Positions 6,177 to 10,460 of a stretch of DNA of 10,460 nt are shown here, one piece after another. Both the position numbers and the translations under genes were made by a program. The notes beneath the pieces were generated by a model. The model did no database searches. It saw only the letters and a list, made by a program, of their open reading frames with translations, and had not been told where the DNA came from. The stretch lies in the NCBI GenBank assembly GCA_030598645.1, contig JAUVPN010000065.1, positions 1 through 10,460 of the forward strand, given 5' to 3'. Position 1 is the stretch's first letter, and every line of letters starts with the position of its first letter. This stretch comes from Hyphomicrobium sp. (GTDB taxonomy: Bacteria; Pseudomonadota; Alphaproteobacteria; Rhizobiales; Hyphomicrobiaceae).

Positions 6177-8087
6177 TCACACGGGCCTGGCGGCTGGCTG
6201 GGCAGCTGATCCATCACTGCGCTGTTCGGCGGGTTTGGCTGCGCGTGTGAGATTGTGTGCGGTGTTGACAATTGCGATGTGTGAAAACGCCTGAGGAAAG
6301 TTGCCGACGAGGCGTTTGGCGCGCGGGTCATATTCCTCGGAAAGTAGGCCAACATCGTTGCGCAGCGCCAACAGCCGCTCGTAGAGCTTTTTGGCATCGT
6401 TGTGCCGACCCAATAGGACCAGGTTGTCGGCAAGCCAAAAGCTACAAGCCAAAAAAGCGCCCTCGCCGACGGGCAATCCATCGCTTCCCTTGCGCGTATC
6501 ATAGCGCAACACAAATCCGTCGCTCGTCAGCTTGCGCTCGATCGCTTCTACCGTGCTGCGTATGCGCGGATCGCTGGCGGGTAGAAATCCCACCAGACCG
6601 ATGAGCAATGTGCTTGCATCAAGTTCGTTAGCACCGTAGTGCGCCACGAATGCGCCGATGTCCTTGTTGAAAGCGTGCGCGCACACTTCCTGGTGGATCT
6701 GGGCGCGAAGTCTGCGCCACCTGTCGAGCGGACCCTTCAGGCCGAACCGCTCCGCACTCTTGATCGATCGATCTAAGGCAACCCAGGCCATAACCTTGGA
6801 GTACGTGAATTTCTGCCGGCCGCCACGGGTTTCCCAGATGCCATCGTCAGGGCGGTCCCAAATCGCTTCCAGATGCTTGACGAGAGCAATTTGTAATGCC
6901 CATCCGGCGTCGCTGGTCATGAGCCCAGCCATACGCCCCTGGTGTATCGCGTCCATGATTTCGCCGTAGATGTCGAGCTGCAATTGACCCGCCGCAGCAT
7001 TGCCAATGCGTACAGGCCGGGCGTCTTCATAGCCGCCGAGCCACGGCACCTCCCACTCGGTGAGGCGGCGTTCTCCGGCGATGCCGTACATGATCTGAAC
7101 CTGCTCAGGTGATCCGGCAATGGCACGAACGAGCCAGTCGCGCCACGCCAAGCCCTCATCGATATGGCCAGAGTTCATGAGCGCAAGCAGGGTGAATGTC
7201 GTGTCGCGCAGCCAGCAGTAGCGATAGTCCCAATTGCGCTGGCCGGTGAGCTGCTCGGGCAGTGACGTGGTCGGCGCCGCAACGATGCCACCCGTCGGTC
7301 GATACGTCAGGGCCTTGAGCGTGATCAGCGATCGCGTAACCGCATCTTCGTATTCCGCGACCGGCTTGGATTTCTTGCACCAATCACGCCAGAAGGTTTC
7401 GGTTTTCTTTAGAGCTTTGTGCGGATCTACAGCCGGCGGTGGCGGACGATAGGACTTGGAGTAACTGAGTACAAATGGGATGGTTTGGCCGGCCGAGACG
7501 GTGAATTCGCCGACTGTCTTCATGTCTCTGCCGATTAGCGGCACAGGTGACCGCAACATCGCGCGGTCCGGACCGGCGACTGCGCTCACCGTCGTTTCGT
7601 CATGCCGGCTTACCCACGGGACGAGAGAGCCGTAGTCGAAGCGCAGGATCATTTCGGTGCGCATCGCGACTTGCCCGCGCTTGCCGATCACCAAACGAAC
7701 AACGTCTGATGACCGGTCGCGCAGCGGCATGAAATCTACGACAGCAACCTCCCCGTCTTCGGTATTGTGGATCGTCTCAAGGACGAGTGTATTCTTGCGA
7801 TAGGCCCGTTTGGTTCGCGCATTCGGGTCTATGGGAGAGAGGCTCCAATGGCCGTTTTCCGGCTTGCCGAGAAGCGCGGAAAAGCATGCGCCACCGTCGA
7901 ATCGCGGCCAGCACAGCCAATCGATGGAGCCACTCTTGGAGACAAGCGCCGCCGTTTCACAGTCGCCGATGAGGGCGTAGTCCTTGATCAGGGAAGCCGT
8001 GGCCGTGTCTCCTCGTCCATTGATTGCAAGACTTGCAATTGAAAGGCAACTCCTGCCGCTACTCTGGCCGGGTCTGACCCGTGCCAC
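6177..8087 (-). CDS. Glycoside hydrolase family 15 (glucoamylase/trehalase-like)
   Basis: A bacterial GH15 enzyme of up to 636 residues, predicted to release glucose from an alpha-glucoside such as trehalose or maltodextrin; the substrate cannot be told from sequence. After an N-terminal beta-sandwich domain starting [15 protein letters not shown] (36-50) and [10 protein letters not shown] (55-64), the (alpha/alpha)6 catalytic domain shows [14 protein letters not shown] (282-295), [10 protein letters not shown] (414-423) and [11 protein letters not shown] (430-440), then LLSEEYDP (581-588). By family analogy Glu419 is the general acid and Glu584 the base. No signal peptide is seen, so it is likely cytosolic. 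The tail after about 615 is low-complexity. GTG 8087 is the only ordinary start before the domain and overlaps proA by 29 bp. An ideal Shine-Dalgarno instead points to an ACG at 8000, giving 607 residues. Compared with the usual proA-nadD order it is an extra gene. Confidence 0.9.
   Translation of the reverse strand: MARVRPGQSSGRSCLSIASLAINGRGDTATASLIKDYALIGDCETAALVSKSGSIDWLCWPRFDGGACFSALLGKPENGHWSLSPIDPNARTKRAYRKNTLVLETIHNTEDGEVAVVDFMPLRDRSSDVVRLVIGKRGQVAMRTEMILRFDYGSLVPWVSRHDETTVSAVAGPDRAMLRSPVPLIGRDMKTVGEFTVSAGQTIPFVLSYSKSYRPPPPAVDPHKALKKTETFWRDWCKKSKPVAEYEDAVTRSLITLKALTYRPTGGIVAAPTTSLPEQLTGQRNWDYRYCWLRDTTFTLLALMNSGHIDEGLAWRDWLVRAIAGSPEQVQIMYGIAGERRLTEWEVPWLGGYEDARPVRIGNAAAGQLQLDIYGEIMDAIHQGRMAGLMTSDAGWALQIALVKHLEAIWDRPDDGIWETRGGRQKFTYSKVMAWVALDRSIKSAERFGLKGPLDRWRRLRAQIHQEVCAHAFNKDIGAFVAHYGANELDASTLLIGLVGFLPASDPRIRSTVEAIERKLTSDGFVLRYDTRKGSDGLPVGEGAFLACSFWLADNLVLLGRHNDAKKLYERLLALRNDVGLLSEEYDPRAKRLVGNFPQAFSHIAIVNTAHNLTRAAKPAEQRSDGSAAQPAARPV
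8008..8014 (-). promoter_or_regulatory. Shine-Dalgarno facing an ACG codon in the GH15 gene
   Basis: On the - strand GAGGAGA (8014-8008) is followed after 7 nt by ACG (8000-7998), in frame with the GH15 protein, just where homologues begin (residues [12 protein letters not shown] follow). No ATG, GTG or TTG in this frame is as well placed. The site lies in the 58 nt after the proA stop. Confidence 0.5.
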
Positions 8088-9348
8088 GGACGAGGTATTT
8101 GAAGCTCGTCAACTGCTCAACCCCGACCGGTCCGCGTGCGTGCAGCTTGCCCGTTGCAATGCCGATCTCCCCTCCAAAACCAAACTCGCCCCCGTCGGCG
8201 AACTGCGTCGAGGCGTTATGTACTACGATTGCCGAGTCGACAGCATCTTGGAAGTACTTGGCGGTGTTCGCGTTGCCCGTAATGATCGCATCGGTGTGGT
8301 GAGTGCCATACGAATTGATGTGGTCGATCGCCGCTTCGACGCCTTCTACGGTTTTTACCGCAATGATGGCATCTAGGTACTCTGTTCCCCAATCGGCCTC
8401 CGTTGCAGGCTTAACGCGCGTATCTGCCTCTTGCGCCGCTGTGTCACCGCGCACCTCGCAGCCAGCCTGCAAAAGCGCTTTGACGAGTGTTGGTAGGACG
8501 TCCGACGGTGCGGCACTATCGACGAGAAGTGTTTCTGTTGCCCCGCAAATGCCTGGACGGCGAAGTTTAGCGTTGAGCACTACCGAAACGCCCATGCCGA
8601 GATCGGCGGCGCGATCGACGTATGTGTGACAGACGCCTTCCAGGTGTGCGAACACTGGTACGCGGGCTTCTTGCTGCACGCGCTCCACGAGGCTCTTTCC
8701 CCCACGCGGGACGATCACGTCGATGGCGCCATCGAGGCCAGAAAGCATTAGCCCGACAGCTTCGCGGTCCGTGGTTGGTACCAGCTGGATCGCGGCTTCC
8801 GGCAGCTTGGCGGTCCTCAATCCTTCGACGAGGCATGCATAAATCGCCTGGCTCGAATGATGGCTTTCGGAACCGCCGCGAAGAATCGCAGCGTTGCCTG
8901 CTTTTAGAGCCAGAGCACCGGCATCCGCAGTGACGTTGGGGCGGCTCTCGTAGATGATACCGATTACGCCGAGCGGCACGCGAATGCGTTTGAAGGCAAG
9001 ACCATTGGGACGCGTCCAGTCCGCAAGAACGGTGCCGACTGGATCGGGCAGAGCTGCAATGTTGTCTAAACCCTTGGCGACCCCCGAAACGCGGCCTTTG
9101 TCCAGCATAAGCCTGTCAATGAATGCGGTCGGACGTCCTGCCTCTTTCGCCGCGGCGGTATCCTTTGCATTGGCAGTAAGGATATCGGGCGTTGCCTTTC
9201 GTAACGCGTCGGCGGCGGCACTCAGCGCGGCATTTTTCGCTTCCGTCGATGCGAGCGCTAGCTCGTGCGCGGCGGCGCGCGCGCTCTGCCCGATGGTATG
9301 CATGATTTGCGCATTCTCTGTGGGCTTAATGCGCTCCGGCTTATTCAT
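8059..9348 (-). CDS. proA: Glutamate-5-semialdehyde dehydrogenase ProA
   Basis: Gamma-glutamyl phosphate reductase: with NADPH it reduces glutamyl-5-phosphate to glutamate-5-semialdehyde, the second step of proline synthesis. At 429 residues it has the family's usual length and an aldehyde-dehydrogenase-type fold. [16 protein letters not shown] (125-140) is in the nucleotide-binding domain. [13 protein letters not shown] (263-275) holds the catalytic cysteine, Cys268. The C-terminal [20 protein letters not shown] (393-412) is the ProA signature. The ATG lies 11 bp after the proB stop, so the two are almost certainly co-transcribed; a GAGA stretch 4 nt before the ATG could serve as the ribosome site. 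The extreme N-terminus (about 15 residues) is unconserved. Confidence 0.97.
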   Translation of the reverse strand: MNKPERIKPTENAQIMHTIGQSARAAAHELALASTEAKNAALSAAADALRKATPDILTANAKDTAAAKEAGRPTAFIDRLMLDKGRVSGVAKGLDNIAALPDPVGTVLADWTRPNGLAFKRIRVPLGVIGIIYESRPNVTADAGALALKAGNAAILRGGSESHHSSQAIYACLVEGLRTAKLPEAAIQLVPTTDREAVGLMLSGLDGAIDVIVPRGGKSLVERVQQEARVPVFAHLEGVCHTYVDRAADLGMGVSVVLNAKLRRPGICGATETLLVDSAAPSDVLPTLVKALLQAGCEVRGDTAAQEADTRVKPATEADWGTEYLDAIIAVKTVEGVEAAIDHINSYGTHHTDAIITGNANTAKYFQDAVDSAIVVHNASTQFADGGEFGFGGEIGIATGKLHARGPVGVEQLTSFKYLVRGTGQTRPE

Positions 9349-9359
9349 GTTGTCTCAAC

Positions 9360-10460
9360 TCAGTCCTTTGTAACGCGTTTGTGGAGGGCCATGTCATCGC
9401 GGTGGATGAGTTCGTCGCAGCGCGACACTCCCAAGATTTCGATTATCTCGCCGCTTTTGCGTCCAATGATACGCGCCGCATCCACTTTCGCATAGGCGAT
9501 GAGCCCACGTCCCAGCTCGCGCCCGTCGGCTGTCCGAATGTAGACCGCATCACCCCGATCGAAGCTGCCGTCGAGGCGTACAACTCCTGCTGGCAGAAGG
9601 CTTTTTCCAGCCGTCAGCGCTTTTTCCGCGCCGGCGTCAACAAAGATGTGCCCCTTAGGCTCAAGCTGGCCAGCAATCCAGCGCTTTTTAGCAGTTAGCG
9701 GGTCGGAAGGCGCCAGGAACCAAGTGCAGGCGCAGCCCCTAGAGATCTCCGTTAAGGGATTGAGAATTTTGCCGCTCGTGATCACCATGTGGGTACCGGC
9801 GCTGAACGCGATCTTGCCGGCCTCCAGTTTGGTTTTCATTCCGCCCTTCGAAAGTTCCGTCCCAGCGTCACCAGCCATTGCCTCGATCTCTGATGTGATG
9901 GCGGTGACGATGTCAAGGCGTTGTGCTGAATTTGAAACGCCTGGGGGTGCGCTGTATAGGCCGTCGACATCTGATAACAGCACGAGGCAGTCGGCTGAGA
10001 CCATCGAGGCGACGCGCGCTGAAAGCCGGTCGTTGTCGCCGTAGCGGATTTCGGTCGTTGCTACCGTATCATTCTCGTTGACGACAGGGATTGCGCCAAG
10101 TGCAAGCAGTGTTTCGATAGTCCGGCGCGCATTGAGGTAGCGGCGTCGCTCTTCAGTATCGCCCAGCGTCAATAGGATTTGCGCCGCCGTCAGATTGCGT
10201 GTCCGGGCGAGCTCCTGATAGGCATGGGCAAGACTAATTTGTCCGACGGCAGCAGCGGCCTGGCTTTCCTCTAGCTCCAACGGGCCTTTGGCAAGCTTCA
10301 ACGCATGACGTCCGAGTGCAATGGCGCCGGAGGAAACGAGGACGACTTGTTTTCCAGCTCTGATGAGTTGCGCCACGTCGTCCATGAGCGAGGTGAGCCA
10401 AATCGACTTAAGCGCACCCGTCTCTTTGTCGGTCAGCAGGGACGAGCCGATCTTGACGAC
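9360..10460 (-). CDS. proB: Glutamate 5-kinase ProB (5' end outside window)
   Basis: Phosphorylates glutamate with ATP to glutamyl-5-phosphate, the first and feedback-controlled step of proline synthesis. The frame is open to the right edge. The 366 residues seen begin at [15 protein letters not shown], so only a short N-terminus (perhaps ten residues) is missing; the ATG at 10385 is internal. The amino-acid-kinase domain shows [12 protein letters not shown], the block [20 protein letters not shown] with [11 protein letters not shown] after it, and [15 protein letters not shown]. The last 95 or so residues, from about KGHIFVDAG to the end, form the C-terminal PUA domain, as in the E. coli type. 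It is followed by proA after 11 bp. Confidence 0.96.
   Translation of the reverse strand, partial: VVKIGSSLLTDKETGALKSIWLTSLMDDVAQLIRAGKQVVLVSSGAIALGRHALKLAKGPLELEESQAAAAVGQISLAHAYQELARTRNLTAAQILLTLGDTEERRRYLNARRTIETLLALGAIPVVNENDTVATTEIRYGDNDRLSARVASMVSADCLVLLSDVDGLYSAPPGVSNSAQRLDIVTAITSEIEAMAGDAGTELSKGGMKTKLEAGKIAFSAGTHMVITSGKILNPLTEISRGCACTWFLAPSDPLTAKKRWIAGQLEPKGHIFVDAGAEKALTAGKSLLPAGVVRLDGSFDRGDAVYIRTADGRELGRGLIAYAKVDAARIIGRKSGEIIEILGVSRCDELIHRDDMALHKRVTKD

Noticed and set aside
8081..8629. Long + strand open frames opposite proA (8303-8629 and others)
   Set aside because: They are antisense to a clearly conserved gene, have no family motifs, and are expected in GC-rich coding DNA.
1..10460. 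Mobile element, CRISPR array, tRNA/rRNA gene or defence island
   Set aside because: I found no transposase or integrase motifs, regularly spaced direct repeats, cloverleaf sequence or defence-type domains; all genes are metabolic, ribosomal or signalling.

Overview
The window looks like a chromosomal segment of an alphaproteobacterium, most likely of the Hyphomicrobiales. GC is roughly 60% by eye. Two things point there: the order proB, proA, nadD, rsfS, rlmH, and a gene for the ethylmalonyl-CoA pathway enzyme methylsuccinyl-CoA dehydrogenase, a pathway common in alphaproteobacterial methylotrophs and C2 users. The exact genus cannot be read from the sequence.

Layout. On the + strand, 186-3672 is a tight three-gene run: methylsuccinyl-CoA dehydrogenase (mcd), a cytosolic BtuF-like cobalamin-binding protein, and a short-chain dehydrogenase. 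The first two are about 11 bp apart and the last two overlap by 4 bp (ATGA). From 3696 to the right edge, everything reads on the - strand. In transcription order this is proB (cut by the window edge), proA, a family 15 glycoside hydrolase, nadD, rsfS, rlmH and a stand-alone cyclic-nucleotide-binding-domain protein. The two runs converge with only 23 bp between their stop codons.

How the genes work together. proB and proA carry out the first two steps of proline synthesis. nadD makes the NAD precursor NaAD. rsfS and rlmH act on the large ribosomal subunit. This is a conserved housekeeping neighbourhood, and the GH15 gene sits inside it as an extra member. The + strand run pairs an ethylmalonyl-CoA pathway enzyme with a corrinoid-binding protein. 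That pairing makes sense because other steps of the same pathway use B12-dependent mutases.

I found no rRNA, tRNA, CRISPR array, insertion sequence, phage gene or defence system. No gene-free stretch exceeds 300 bases; the longest is 5175-5398 (224 bp). The region looks ordinary overall. The most checkable oddities are the start of the GH15 gene, where an ideal Shine-Dalgarno faces an ACG codon, and the mcd/cobalamin-binding-protein operon.
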